Shown here: piece by piece, positions 7,242 to 15,752 of the stretch | Position numbering within the stretch: position 1 is the first letter of the stretch | Layout: each line of letters opens with the position of its first letter | Assembly (NCBI RefSeq): GCF_000282055.1 | Contig: NZ_AKJZ01000011.1 | Span: 1 to 33,261 of the forward strand | DNA length: 33,261 bases | Source: Flavobacterium sp. CF136 | GTDB lineage: Bacteria; Bacteroidota; Bacteroidia; Flavobacteriales; Flavobacteriaceae | Reading direction: 5' to 3' | Translations under genes and position numbers: made by a program | The notes under the pieces: model-generated | Databases searched by the model: none | Seen by the model: only the letters and a program-made list of their open reading frames with translations | Told to the model about the DNA's origin: nothing

Positions 7242-8624
7242 ATGAAAATAGAAAAACGCTGGATCATTTCCTTTATTATTATAAGTATTATTTGTATTAC
7301 CGGCGCATTCTGGCCAACTGTTACCGAAAACAGTTATGTCTTGTCAGAATTTGGCACAACGGAACATATTGTTCCTGCCGATGTTGCCTGGATGTTAACT
7401 TCCTGCTGTCTTGTGTTAATCATGACTCCCGGATTATCCTTTTTTTATGGTGGAATGGTAGGCCGAAAAAACGTAATTTCTACCATGCTGCAAAGTTTCA
7501 TTTGTTTAGGTGTTGTCACACTTTTATGGGTAGTTGTTGGTTTTAGCCTGGCTTTCGGAGAGCCTGTTGGTTTTGGTTCCGGAGATCACTTTTATAGTTT
7601 CTTTGGTAATCCGGCTACTTTTGCTTTTATGGATTATGTGGGCGTCTTGCCGCATAAACAACTGGCCAATACGATTCCGTTTATGCTTTTTGCCTTATTT
7701 CAAATGAAATTTGCCATTATTGCTCCGGCTATCATTACGGGTTCATTTGCAGAAAGAGTCCGCTTTATATCTTATTTGCTTTTCATTAGCTTATTTACCA
7801 TTTTTATATATGCTCCATTGTGTCATTCGGTTTGGTATCCAACCGGAATTTTAGGAAGTTATTTTGGTGTTAAAGATTTTGCCGGGGGGACTGTGGTCCA
7901 TATGAGTTCAGGATTTGCGGCCTTGGCGGGTGTTCTGGTTTTAGGAAAAAGAAAAAACAGTCAGCATATTCCAACCAATATACCGTTTGTATTATTAGGA
8001 ACCGGAATGTTATGGTTCGGCTGGTTCGGATTCAATGCCGGTTCAGCTCTTGCTGCGAACGGAACTGCTGCAATGGCTTTTGCCACGACTACAACATCAT
8101 CGGCAGCAGCCATGCTAACCTGGATTTTCTTTGACAGAATGAACGGCAGAAAAGTTTCTGCTTTAGGAGCCTGCATAGGAGCTGTGGTTGGTTTAGTAGC
8201 CATAACACCGGCTGCAGGATATGTATCGGTTCCGGAAAGTATGTTCTTCGGGTTTATTACGGCCTTGGTTTCAAACTCTGCAGTAAACTCTCGTTTCTCA
8301 AAAAGATTTGACGATACTTTAGACGTTTTTGCCTGTCATGGTGTGGGCGGAATTATGGGAATGATCCTGACTGCTATTTTTGCTCATGGCGAAGATGCGA
8401 GTTTGTTACACGGAGGCTGGAACGTATTTGCACATCACATGATGGCTTTGGTATTGGTATCTCTTTTTACTTTCTTCGGAGCTTATTTTTTATTCAAGGT
8501 AACGAACTTCATTATTCCGTTACGTGTTTCAGAAGAAAACGAACACATCGGACTGGATTTATCACAACACGATGAAACACTCGACCCGAAATCAAAACCA
8601 ATAACCGAAGCACATTACGGTTAA
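7242..8624 (+). CDS. amt: Ammonium transporter
   Basis: Inner-membrane channel of the Amt/MEP/Rh family that moves ammonium into the cell. I chose the ATG at 7242 (MKIEKRW), giving 460 residues; an in-frame TTG at 7236 adds only two. About eleven to twelve hydrophobic segments are visible. Hallmarks are SFFYGGMVGRKN (66-77), the twin pore histidines in GGTVVHMSSG (His220) and FACHGVGGIMG (His366), and WFGWFGFNAGSAL. The segment at about 40-60 (PADVAWMLTSCCLVLIMTPG) is the first core helix. No glnK/P-II gene adjoins it, which is unusual for many bacteria, so its regulator must be elsewhere. A -7 box precedes it. Confidence 0.95.
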   Translation: MKIEKRWIISFIIISIICITGAFWPTVTENSYVLSEFGTTEHIVPADVAWMLTSCCLVLIMTPGLSFFYGGMVGRKNVISTMLQSFICLGVVTLLWVVVGFSLAFGEPVGFGSGDHFYSFFGNPATFAFMDYVGVLPHKQLANTIPFMLFALFQMKFAIIAPAIITGSFAERVRFISYLLFISLFTIFIYAPLCHSVWYPTGILGSYFGVKDFAGGTVVHMSSGFAALAGVLVLGKRKNSQHIPTNIPFVLLGTGMLWFGWFGFNAGSALAANGTAAMAFATTTTSSAAAMLTWIFFDRMNGRKVSALGACIGAVVGLVAITPAAGYVSVPESMFFGFITALVSNSAVNSRFSKRFDDTLDVFACHGVGGIMGMILTAIFAHGEDASLLHGGWNVFAHHMMALVLVSLFTFFGAYFLFKVTNFIIPLRVSEENEHIGLDLSQHDETLDPKSKPITEAHYG

Positions 8625-8641
8625 AAATCATCTTCTAAAAG

Positions 8642-8777
8642 TTTGCCACGAATTGCACTAATTTTTGCTAATTTATTTTTTGTGAAAACAAAAAACACAG
8701 AAATCCATAAAGTGAAATTACTTCGTGAAAATTTGCGACACGAGCGAAGCGAACTGACGAAGTAAATTCGTGGCAAA
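8642..8777. repeat. Palindromic intergenic repeat type A
   Basis: TTTGCCACGAATT (8642-8654) is perfectly inverted at 8765-8777 (AATTCGTGGCAAA). The interior has a second nested pair around ACTTCGT (about 8720) and ACGAAGT (about 8757). A half element is at 83-103. Confidence 0.65.
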
Positions 8778-8820
8778 AAATTTAAACGTCATTGCACCCT
8801 ATTCATTCGTTTATATTCCT

Positions 8821-8828
8821 TAATTTTG
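8821..8828 (+). promoter_or_regulatory. -7 box of trmB
   Basis: TAATTTTG matches TAnnTTTG, 17 bases upstream of the GTG at 8846. A TTG at 8792 lies 26 bases upstream, slightly beyond normal spacing. The box sits inside the longer reading frame and argues against the upstream TTG as the start. Confidence 0.5.
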
Positions 8829-8845
8829 CGGAAAATTTTGTAAAC

Positions 8846-9523
8846 GTGGGAAGTAAAAATAAACTAAAAAGATTCAGGGAAAACGAAACATTTCAAAACG
8901 TTTTTCAACCAACCAGAGAAGAAGTTGTGGGCAATTTATTTCCGCTTAAAGGAAAATGGAATGCTGATTTCTTTAAAAATGACAACCCATTAGTTTTAGA
9001 ATTAGGCTGCGGAAAAGGGGAATATTCTGTTGGATTAGCTGAAAGATACCCCAATAAAAATTTTATCGGAATTGACATTAAAGGTGCCCGTTTCTGGAGA
9101 GGTGCCAAAACTGCTGTTGAAACCGGATTACGTAATGTTGCTTTTGTACGAACTCAAATCGAGTTAATCAATCATATTTTTGCCGAAAATGAAGTGGATG
9201 AAATCTGGATTACTTTTCCGGATCCACAAATCAAATACAAGAGGACAAAACACAGAATGACCAATTCTGAGTTTTTGAAATTATATAAAAAAATCCTCAA
9301 AAAAGACGGTGTTGTTAATCTAAAAACCGATAGCGAATTTATGCACGGATATACTTTAGGATTACTTCACGGTGAAGGCCACGAGGTTTTATATGCCAAC
9401 CATAATGTATATAAAAACGAAGGAAGTCCTGAGGAAGTTACTGCTTTTCAAACCTTTTATGAAAAACAATATTTAGAAATTAATAAGGCAATTACGTATA
9501 TTCGTTTTAAAATTAAAGACTAA
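8846..9523 (+). CDS. trmB: tRNA (guanine-N7-)-methyltransferase
   Basis: Transfers a methyl group from S-adenosylmethionine to N7 of G46 in the variable loop of tRNA. I place the start at the GTG at 8846 (VGSKNKLKRFREN, 225 residues), because upstream residues in frame include a promoter box and the usual N-terminus of the family in this group begins GSKNK. The SAM site is LELGCGKGEYSVGLAERYP with FIGIDIKGARFWRGAKTA. The conserved tRNA/catalytic block is ITFPDPQIKYKRTKHRM, where the common tryptophan after FPDP is Gln. The gene is followed after 41 bases by a LysE-family exporter and may be cotranscribed with it. Confidence 0.92.
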   Translation: MGSKNKLKRFRENETFQNVFQPTREEVVGNLFPLKGKWNADFFKNDNPLVLELGCGKGEYSVGLAERYPNKNFIGIDIKGARFWRGAKTAVETGLRNVAFVRTQIELINHIFAENEVDEIWITFPDPQIKYKRTKHRMTNSEFLKLYKKILKKDGVVNLKTDSEFMHGYTLGLLHGEGHEVLYANHNVYKNEGSPEEVTAFQTFYEKQYLEINKAITYIRFKIKD

Positions 9524-9564
9524 TTTAATTTTAAAAAAACATTATAAACCCATCAAATAACTGA

Positions 9565-10203
9565 ATGGCATACTTTACTCCATTACTTTCAGGCTTTATT
9601 GCAGCTTTCATCGGAATTATACCTCCTGGTTTAATTAACATGACTGCGGCAAAAATAAATCTGAAAGAAGGAAAAAAAAATGCTTTATGGTTTGTTGCAG
9701 GAGCTGTTCTGGTTATTTTTTTTCAGGTTTATTTAGCCGTTTTATTTGCTCAGGTTATAGACAATCGTCCGGACGTTTTAACTTTATTACGTGAAGTTGG
9801 ATTTGTCATCTTTTCTATTTTGACGATTTACTTTTTGTTTATCGCGAAAGAGCCAATAACGAAAAAGAAATCGAAAATTAAAAAGAGCAGCAAAAAAAGC
9901 CGTTTCTTTTTAGGTATGTTACTTTCGGGGTTAAACTTTTTTCCAATCCCGTTTTATGTGGTCGTGAGTGTTACATTAGCTTCATACCATCTTTTTGTAT
10001 TTGAAAACAACATTATTTTTACTTTTGTATTAGGATCTGTTTTAGGCTCTTTTGCTGTTTTGTACAGTTATATTGCTTTCTTTGGAAGAATCGAAAAGAA
10101 AACGGATTACCTCATGCGTAACATGAATACGATTATTGGAAGCATCACAGGTCTGGTTGCTGTTGTGACACTTTTTAATATTTTGAATTACTATTTCAGG
10201 TAA
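9565..10203 (+). CDS. LysE-family translocator
   Basis: A 212-residue inner-membrane protein with about six hydrophobic helices. The N-terminus PLLSGFIAAFIGIIPPGLINMTAAKINLKEGKKNALWFVAGA is the conserved LysE/RhtB signature, with the PPG-N motif in helix 1 and a basic loop after it. A very basic cytoplasmic loop follows helix 3 (KKKSKIKKSSKKS, about 111-123). The family exports amino acids such as lysine, homoserine, threonine or leucine; the substrate cannot be read. It is 41 bases downstream of trmB. Confidence 0.87.
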   Translation: MAYFTPLLSGFIAAFIGIIPPGLINMTAAKINLKEGKKNALWFVAGAVLVIFFQVYLAVLFAQVIDNRPDVLTLLREVGFVIFSILTIYFLFIAKEPITKKKSKIKKSSKKSRFFLGMLLSGLNFFPIPFYVVVSVTLASYHLFVFENNIIFTFVLGSVLGSFAVLYSYIAFFGRIEKKTDYLMRNMNTIIGSITGLVAVVTLFNILNYYFR

Positions 10204-10276
10204 AATATATGCCGCAGATTAGATAATTTTTAACTTTAACCTGTTGGTCTAATTCATAAAAATTTTATTCAACACA

Positions 10277-10402
10277 TAGAAACATAGATTTTTATTTAAA
10301 AAAAGAATACAAAAAAGAAATACATTTCTTTCACATAGGCAGCTATGCGTATTTTAAATAAGTGAAACGCCTATTTTTTAGCTTGCAGAATCTATGTTTC
10401 TA
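10277..10402. repeat. Nested inverted repeat (type H)
   Basis: TAGAAACATAGATT (10277-10290) is perfectly inverted at 10389-10402. Inside, TTTCAC/GTGAAA and ATAGGC/GCCTAT pairs form a second nested hairpin between about 10329 and 10374. The 344-base gap from 10204 to 10547 contains this, type B and type E repeats and no gene. Confidence 0.55.
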
Positions 10403-10407
10403 GCCTG

Positions 10408-10427
10408 CACTGAGCGGAGTCGAAGTG
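10408..10427. repeat. Intergenic repeat type B
   Basis: CACTGAGCGGAGTCGAAGTG is a 20-base element with inverted ends (CACT/AGTG). It shares the GAGCGgAGTcGAAG core with 3194-3220 and 32566-32630 and follows the type H element directly. Confidence 0.6.
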
Positions 10428-10467
10428 TATTGAAAATAATTACACCCAACGGATTAACTATATAATT

Positions 10468-10535
10468 TTCACGCAGATTTTGCAGATTTAAGCAGATTAA
10501 AAAAAAATCATTTTAATCATTTAATCTGTGGCAAA
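10468..10535. repeat. Palindromic intergenic repeat type E (copy 2, short right arm)
   Basis: The left arm TTCACGCAGATTTTGCAGAT continues to 10498. The right arm is reduced to AATCTGTGGCAAAA (10522-10535), which ends like the type A arm. It lies immediately upstream of the alkyltransferase-like gene. Confidence 0.6.
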
Positions 10536-10547
10536 AAAAATAAACTT

Positions 10548-10877
10548 ATGGCTGAAGATAATTTTTTCGAAAAAGTTTACGCTATTGCCAGGCAAATTCC
10601 ATACGGAAAAGTAACTTCTTATGGGGCTATTGCCAAAGCTTTAGGAACAGCACGCTCTGCCAGAATGGTGGGCTGGGCAATGAACGCTTCACATAATACA
10701 GAAGACATCCCTGCACACAGAGTTGTAAACCGTAAAGGTCTTCTAAGCGGAAAACATCATTTTGACGGAACCAATTTAATGCAGCAGCTTTTGGAAAGTG
10801 AAGGTATTAAAGTCGTTAACAATCAAATTGTTGATTTTGAAAAACACTTTTGGCAGCCTGAAATAAATCATGAATAA
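10548..10877 (+). CDS. Alkyltransferase-like protein (catalytic Cys replaced by Ala)
   Basis: A 109-residue protein with the DNA-binding C-terminal domain of O6-alkylguanine-DNA alkyltransferase: FFEKVYAIARQIPYGKVTSYGAIAKALG, the helix-turn-helix with ARMVGWAMNAS (the arginine finger and Ala/Asn of the recognition helix), and the active-site loop IPAHRVVNRKG. In true alkyltransferases this loop is PCHRV; here the Cys is Ala, as in alkyltransferase-like (ATL) proteins. ATL proteins bind alkylated guanine and flag it for nucleotide excision repair rather than reversing it. It lies convergent to the L,D-transpeptidase gene with a 13-base gap. Confidence 0.9.
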   Translation: MAEDNFFEKVYAIARQIPYGKVTSYGAIAKALGTARSARMVGWAMNASHNTEDIPAHRVVNRKGLLSGKHHFDGTNLMQQLLESEGIKVVNNQIVDFEKHFWQPEINHE

Positions 10878-10890
10878 CAAATAATTCCTG

Positions 10891-12486
10891 TTACTCCATC
10901 ACCAGGTTAGAAGGATTGGATTTGTCTTTTTCATACACATCAGGGAAAAAACTAATCTCACCGGTATCTTCAACCCAAGCCGTAAAATAACCTATGTAGA
11001 TCGGAATTTTATTCTTTAATATGCAAGTCGTTTCTTTTTCACCATTCATGGCATTATCTATTTTTTCCGCAGGCCAGTCAGGATCATCTTTTAAAATCAC
11101 ATGAGCAAGTGTTTTGGCCTCTTTTACATTGATACATCCATGACTAAAAGTACGGTTTTCAAATTGGAATAAACTTTTGGCAGGCGTATCATGCATATAA
11201 ATATCATACGGATTTGGAAACATAAACTTGACCAGTCCCAAAGAATTTTTAGGTCCCGGTTTTTGTCTGACGCGACCACCGTTCCATTCCATGTTATGTT
11301 CTTCCAGATAATTTTTATCTGATGCCATGTTAAGTTTTAATTCATTATCAATAATACTTTGTGGGACATTCCAATACGGACTAAATACAATTTTATCCAT
11401 CATCCCGCTAAAAATTTCAGTTTCTGCCCATTTGGCCCCTACAAAAACATCTGAAACAAGTTCATATTTATTATTCTTAGCATAAAACATCTTAAATGCG
11501 GGAATATTAACCATTATATATTCATTGGCGTCAGTGAAATTTGCAGGTATAAAACGGAGGCGCTCCATATTTAGCATTATGGTTTTTATACTATTGCTGA
11601 CAGGTTCGTTCATTTGTTTAATATGCTCCAGCGTTAAAGTATAATTTAATTTAAGACCATATCTTTTTTTATAATTTAAAACACCTGCCATCAGCTCTTC
11701 ATCGTACACATTTCTTTTAGAATCCCGTTTCAAATCTCCAACCACAAACAATCGCTCCCTAATTTGTCTTATCGCGTTAGCACTGTCAAAAGGTTTTAAA
11801 TCTTTATAGGTCGCACTGTCTATATCTATTTTTTTCCACAAATTATTTCTTTCAATAATCTGATATTTTGTCAATGCTGCCTGAAGTTTGTTATATTGAC
11901 CAAATAAAAGGTGTTCTTTTTTATTTAACCGTTCCGGAATCAGAATAAGAGAATCTAATATTTTTCCATAGGGAATATTTTTCGTTGTTAAATATAATTC
12001 CTCTTCGTCAGCTATTTGAGAATCGATATCCGGATTAATAACATTCGCATAAAACACAAACAAACTGGTTAACAATATATCCGTATCAGATTGTGAGGGC
12101 TTTTTGGATGCTGTTTCATCAAAAATTTTATTAATTACATTTTGATAAGGAATCGTTTTTTCAACTCCCTGCTCTTTTAGTAAACCTACTTTTTCGTGCA
12201 GTAAATATCCAAATTCATTAACTCCTTTATCATCAAACCAAATCGTATTGTATTCTCTTTTTTTATAGAGATTTGAAACCTCTTTTTGATATGATTTTAA
12301 ATTAGAGTATTTTTTAAAAAACGCAACAATAGAGGCGCTGTCAATAGAAGTTACGGAAATTGTATTTTTCGAACGAATATTGTCTGCTGAATGCAAACCG
12401 GAAGTTATTTGTATTTTATTCCCAAAACTAAAAGAAGAGAATAAAAAGCCAGTTATGATTATAATTAAGAAGCTAAGATTTCGCAT
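10891..12486 (-). CDS. L,D-transpeptidase, YcbB type
   Basis: A 531-residue exported peptidoglycan enzyme. Residues 1-22 form a signal peptide or anchor (MRNLSFLIIIITGFLFSSFS). The middle contains a peptidoglycan-binding-like and scaffold region, as in YcbB, and the YkuD catalytic domain lies at about 320-480. Key residues are the motif SHGCINV with His449 and nucleophile Cys451, and a His in the MHDTPAKSLF segment. Such enzymes make 3-3 crosslinks between diaminopimelate residues or attach proteins to peptidoglycan. The length and the large N-terminal part match the YcbB subgroup better than the small YkuD type. Start at ATG; monocistronic. Upstream 12487-12746 shows only a 16-base palindrome at 12625. 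Confidence 0.92.
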   Translation of the reverse strand: MRNLSFLIIIITGFLFSSFSFGNKIQITSGLHSADNIRSKNTISVTSIDSASIVAFFKKYSNLKSYQKEVSNLYKKREYNTIWFDDKGVNEFGYLLHEKVGLLKEQGVEKTIPYQNVINKIFDETASKKPSQSDTDILLTSLFVFYANVINPDIDSQIADEEELYLTTKNIPYGKILDSLILIPERLNKKEHLLFGQYNKLQAALTKYQIIERNNLWKKIDIDSATYKDLKPFDSANAIRQIRERLFVVGDLKRDSKRNVYDEELMAGVLNYKKRYGLKLNYTLTLEHIKQMNEPVSNSIKTIMLNMERLRFIPANFTDANEYIMVNIPAFKMFYAKNNKYELVSDVFVGAKWAETEIFSGMMDKIVFSPYWNVPQSIIDNELKLNMASDKNYLEEHNMEWNGGRVRQKPGPKNSLGLVKFMFPNPYDIYMHDTPAKSLFQFENRTFSHGCINVKEAKTLAHVILKDDPDWPAEKIDNAMNGEKETTCILKNKIPIYIGYFTAWVEDTGEISFFPDVYEKDKSNPSNLVME

Positions 12487-12624
12487 GATGATTAATTTTA
12501 GAAATTAATTTTATCTAAAAAAAACAGCAAAAACCTATAGATACCACAAAATAAGTTTTTCACATATTTTTTAAATAGTATTGAAAATCAAAGATTTAGG
12601 GTACTCAAAGTTAGGAACATTACC

Positions 12625-12640
12625 TATAAATTAATTTATA
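12625..12640. repeat. 16-base AT-rich palindrome
   Basis: TATAAATTAATTTATA is a perfect palindrome in the gap between the L,D-transpeptidase and kinase genes. It may be a chance consequence of AT richness or a binding site; nothing else is seen in this gap. Confidence 0.3.
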
Positions 12641-12746
12641 GAATATTGTAAACTTATATTAAAATTCACATCAGAACGGATTGTATAAACACTATTAAAG
12701 TTAGTGAAAATATCCTTTTTAAAGAAATTCTAAACGGTTTAAATCA

Positions 12747-14072
12747 TCAAATCAGGCAAATTACAAAGTCTGTTTTATCATTTTGAGTCTGATAACTTAA
12801 ATAACCGCCATGTGCTTCGATTATATTTTTGGAAAGTGTTAATCCAATTCCGGCACCATCTTTTCGAGTGGTAAAAAACGGAAGAAATACCTTCTCCCGA
12901 ATTTCAGGATCAATTCCTTTTCCGTTATCAGAAATGATAATAAAAAAACGATTGTCTTCTGTGTAAGAAGACAAAAACATCCTTTTCTCTTCCCGGTCTT
13001 TTAAAGCATAAATACTATTGGTAATCAAATTGATAATCACCTGCTCCATTTGATTTTTATCAATTAAAATTGAACGCGAACTATTAATTTCATTTACTAA
13101 TTCAATATTTTCCGCCCTTAAAATCGGATTCATAATTCTCAGGCAATCTTCAAAAAGCGTATTTATTGGCGTCATTTTTTTAGTTGGAGTGGGAAGCATT
13201 GCCAGTTTTCGGTAATTTTCTACAAATACCTGCAAATGATCACTCCTGTTGATAATCGTTGAAATACTGCTTTTTATATCATCAAAATCATCTTCTTCCA
13301 GCTTTTCCTGATCAACAATCTGAAGTAAATTCTGCGAAAGCGCGCGTATTGGTGTTAAGGAATTCATTAATTCGTGCGAAATAATTTTCATAAGATTAAT
13401 CCAGGCTTCTTTTTCTTTTTTCTCAATCACACGCTGAATACTATCCAGTAAAATAATAAAATATTCTTTATCATAGGTTTTTGTAAGCGACGTTTGCAGC
13501 ATAAAAGTCTGTAAATCCTTATCCTCAATTTTAATTGAAATCGCCGACTTCAATTCGGTAAAACCAATTTTCTCGATTTCATTGCAAAGTGATGGTAAAT
13601 AGTTTTTGAGATAATTCCAGTGACTGATTTTTGGTACTTTAAACAAGCTTGAAAAACAATCGTTCATCAAAAAAACATTCCACTCTTCATTTTCTTTTTC
13701 TAAAATTAAGGCAGCGGTATCAATACTATTTAAAATCGACTGATAAATAAGTTCTTTTGATGTCAGTTCCTGCTGCTGCACTTTTAAAGTATCATATAGA
13801 AGATATAAGTTTTTGAAATTATCCTTTTTATTCTCTTCCGGAAAATTGGTCGTAAAGTCATTTTGAAGCATCGAAAGCAAAGTTCGGTCGTAAAACAACA
13901 ATTGATTTTTAACGAAAAAGTACATTTCAATCAACATTACAACGGCGAAAACTCCAATCAAAAGTGCATTGTAATAAAACATTTTGTAAATCAGAATCAC
14001 ACAAAAGAAAAAAAGAATCATGACTAACAAGATTCTCACAAACAAGGCATTATAAAACTTCCAATTCTTCAT
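12747..14072 (-). CDS. Sensor histidine kinase, NtrB/NtrY-like
   Basis: A 441-residue membrane histidine kinase. Two transmembrane segments are at about 11-30 and 35-55 with a very short loop between, so sensing may be intramembrane or cytoplasmic. A PAS-like region follows (about 105-215). The H box is MKIISHELMNSLTPIRAL with phosphorylated His233. ATP-binding features are QVIINLITNSIYAL (N box), ISDNGKGIDPE (G1) and FFTTRKDGAGIGLTLSKNIIEAHGG (F/G2). The partner is almost certainly the NtrC-type regulator encoded just upstream on the same strand, 220 bases away. A type E repeat lies in the gap. The signal is unknown; the divergent ABC exporter suggests an envelope or toxic-compound cue. Confidence 0.93.
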   Translation of the reverse strand: MKNWKFYNALFVRILLVMILFFFCVILIYKMFYYNALLIGVFAVVMLIEMYFFVKNQLLFYDRTLLSMLQNDFTTNFPEENKKDNFKNLYLLYDTLKVQQQELTSKELIYQSILNSIDTAALILEKENEEWNVFLMNDCFSSLFKVPKISHWNYLKNYLPSLCNEIEKIGFTELKSAISIKIEDKDLQTFMLQTSLTKTYDKEYFIILLDSIQRVIEKKEKEAWINLMKIISHELMNSLTPIRALSQNLLQIVDQEKLEEDDFDDIKSSISTIINRSDHLQVFVENYRKLAMLPTPTKKMTPINTLFEDCLRIMNPILRAENIELVNEINSSRSILIDKNQMEQVIINLITNSIYALKDREEKRMFLSSYTEDNRFFIIISDNGKGIDPEIREKVFLPFFTTRKDGAGIGLTLSKNIIEAHGGYLSYQTQNDKTDFVICLI

Positions 14073-14134
14073 ATTTTATATTTTATTGTCACAGATTAAA
14101 GGATCAGAATGATTTCTTTTAACTTTATTATAGC

Positions 14135-14217
14135 TCTCACGCAGATTCTGCAGATTTGGCAGATTATTAAAATTGTAATCATTTTTATCTGCTAGATCTG
14201 CAGAATCTGCGTGAAAC
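14135..14217. repeat. Palindromic intergenic repeat type E (copy 3)
   Basis: Left arm 14135-14166 (TCTCACGCAGATTCTGCAGA...) and right arm 14187-14217 (ending GAATCTGCGTGAAAC) are imperfect inverted copies made of GCAGATT units. It separates the kinase and regulator genes of an otherwise linked pair. Confidence 0.75.
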
Positions 14218-14292
14218 TTAAATTTAAAGATTTTAAAAATTATTATAATTCCTTATCTGATAGCTATGGTCGGGATTGGCAAAATTATTAAA

Positions 14293-15639
14293 TCATATAT
14301 TTTTTAAATCGTATTTTTCAATTCTTCTATACAAAGCTGCTCTTGACAGACCCAATTCTTCAGCCGTTTTACTGATATTGCCATGATTTTTAAACAACGC
14401 TTTTTCGATAGCATTTTTTTCCATTTCAGATAACGGGTGATCGTCATTTTCATGAATCTCTTCAAAATCAAGAATATCTAAATCATGAACAGAAATCGTA
14501 TTATTATTGGCCAAAATCAAAGCGCGTTCGATTTTATTTTCCATTTCTCTGATATTTCCTTTCCATGGATATTTTTCTAAATAGGAAGCCACGTTTTCCT
14601 CAAAACGCCAATCACTTTGATTGTATTTTTCGGCAATCTGATCTAAAATAAAATGTGCCATCGGAACAATATCATCTTTCCGCTCGCGTAAAGACGGTAA
14701 ATGAATTTCCATTGTATTGATGCGATAGAGCAAATCTTCCCGAAACATTTTGTTTTTTACCTCTGCTTTTATATCGCTGTTTGTTGCCGCAATAATCCGT
14801 ACATTAAGAGGTCTGGCTTTACTTTCTCCCAAACGTGTTACGGTTTTAGTCTGTAAAACATGCAGCAATTTAGATTGTAAGTGCAGCGGAATATTTCCGA
14901 TTTCATCCAGAAAAATAGTTCCGTTTGAAGCCATTTCGAATCTTCCCGGCGTATCCGTTTTCGCATCTGTAAAAGCGCCTCTGGCATAGCCAAAAAGTTC
15001 ACTTTCGAATAGATTATCACTCAATGAACCTAAATCAACATGAACAAAAGGCTGGTTTTTCCTTTCTGAGTTTTGATGGATAAACTCCGCAAAAACATAT
15101 TTCCCTGTTCCGTTTTCACCTAAAATCAAAACATTGGCATCTGTCTTAGCAACTTTTTCAGCAATAGAATAGGCTTGTTTTATTTTATGAGATGTGCCTG
15201 TAAAATAACGTTTATCTGTTTTTTTAATGGTAACTATTTTGCTGTTTTTTCGACTTTCAGCTACTGCCTTATCAATTGTTTCCAGTAGTTTTTCGTTGTG
15301 CCAGGGTTTCAAAACATAATCAAAAGCACCAATTTTTATTCCTTCAACTGCAGTATCAATTTTGCCAAAAGCGGTCATTAAAATTACAACAGTCTGTGGC
15401 GAAAGTGTTTTGATTTCTTTCAGCCAATGAATTCCTTCGCGTCCGTCTTCAAAACCAATTCGGTAATTCATGTCAAGCAAAACCACATTTATTTCATTTT
15501 CACTTAAAATCGAAATGATTTTTTTTGGACTGTTTGTTGTAAAAATAGTTTCAAAATGCTTTTTGAGAATCATTTTGGCCGAAAAAAGAATTTCTTCCTG
15601 GTCGTCAACGATTAATATTTGGGCTTGTTTTTTTCGCAT
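14293..15639 (-). CDS. NtrC-family sigma-54-dependent response regulator
   Basis: A 448-residue regulator from the ATG at 15639 (MRKKQAQILIVDDQEE); a longer frame with GTG at 15690 would put 17 residues before the receiver and overlap candidate operator repeats. The receiver domain (1-120) has phosphoacceptor Asp56, Thr89 and Lys111. The AAA+ domain has Walker A GENGTGK (174-180), Walker B GTIFLDE (240-246) and the sigma-54-contact loop GAFTDA (221-226) instead of the usual GAFTGA. A Fis-type helix-turn-helix ends the protein (HGNISKTAEELGLSRAALYRRIEKY). It is expected to activate sigma-54 promoters when phosphorylated by the adjacent kinase, probably including the divergent exporter operon. 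Confidence 0.95.
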   Translation of the reverse strand: MRKKQAQILIVDDQEEILFSAKMILKKHFETIFTTNSPKKIISILSENEINVVLLDMNYRIGFEDGREGIHWLKEIKTLSPQTVVILMTAFGKIDTAVEGIKIGAFDYVLKPWHNEKLLETIDKAVAESRKNSKIVTIKKTDKRYFTGTSHKIKQAYSIAEKVAKTDANVLILGENGTGKYVFAEFIHQNSERKNQPFVHVDLGSLSDNLFESELFGYARGAFTDAKTDTPGRFEMASNGTIFLDEIGNIPLHLQSKLLHVLQTKTVTRLGESKARPLNVRIIAATNSDIKAEVKNKMFREDLLYRINTMEIHLPSLRERKDDIVPMAHFILDQIAEKYNQSDWRFEENVASYLEKYPWKGNIREMENKIERALILANNNTISVHDLDILDFEEIHENDDHPLSEMEKNAIEKALFKNHGNISKTAEELGLSRAALYRRIEKYDLKNI

Positions 15640-15661
15640 AGCATTTATTTTTGTCCGATTC

Positions 15662-15689
15662 CGAACGGTCAACTGTTCGTTATCGAACA
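15662..15689. promoter_or_regulatory. Candidate activator-binding repeats (UAS)
   Basis: TGTTCG (15674-15679) and CGAACA (15684-15689) form a perfect inverted repeat with a four-base gap. A third half-site CGAAC (15662-15666) pairs with GTTCG (15675-15679). They lie about 70 bases upstream of the sigma-54-like element, the usual distance for NtrC-type activator sites, and just upstream of the regulator's own start. Confidence 0.5.
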
Positions 15690-15752
15690 CTCCTTTTTCT
15701 GATGGTTTTTAAAGCTTCTTTAAAATCAATACTTTACAAATAATAAATTTTA

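Noticed and set aside
7202..7546. 114-codon frame overlapping the ammonium transporter
   Set aside because: It is an out-of-frame reading of the transporter gene, which is clearly the real coding sequence.
8792..8845. TTG at 8792 as the start of trmB
   Set aside because: The intervening sequence contains a -7 promoter box at 8821-8828, and the family N-terminus begins at the GTG at 8846.
15640..15690. GTG at 15690 as start of the response regulator
   Set aside because: It adds 17 residues that overlap candidate operator repeats; the receiver domain begins properly at the ATG at 15639.
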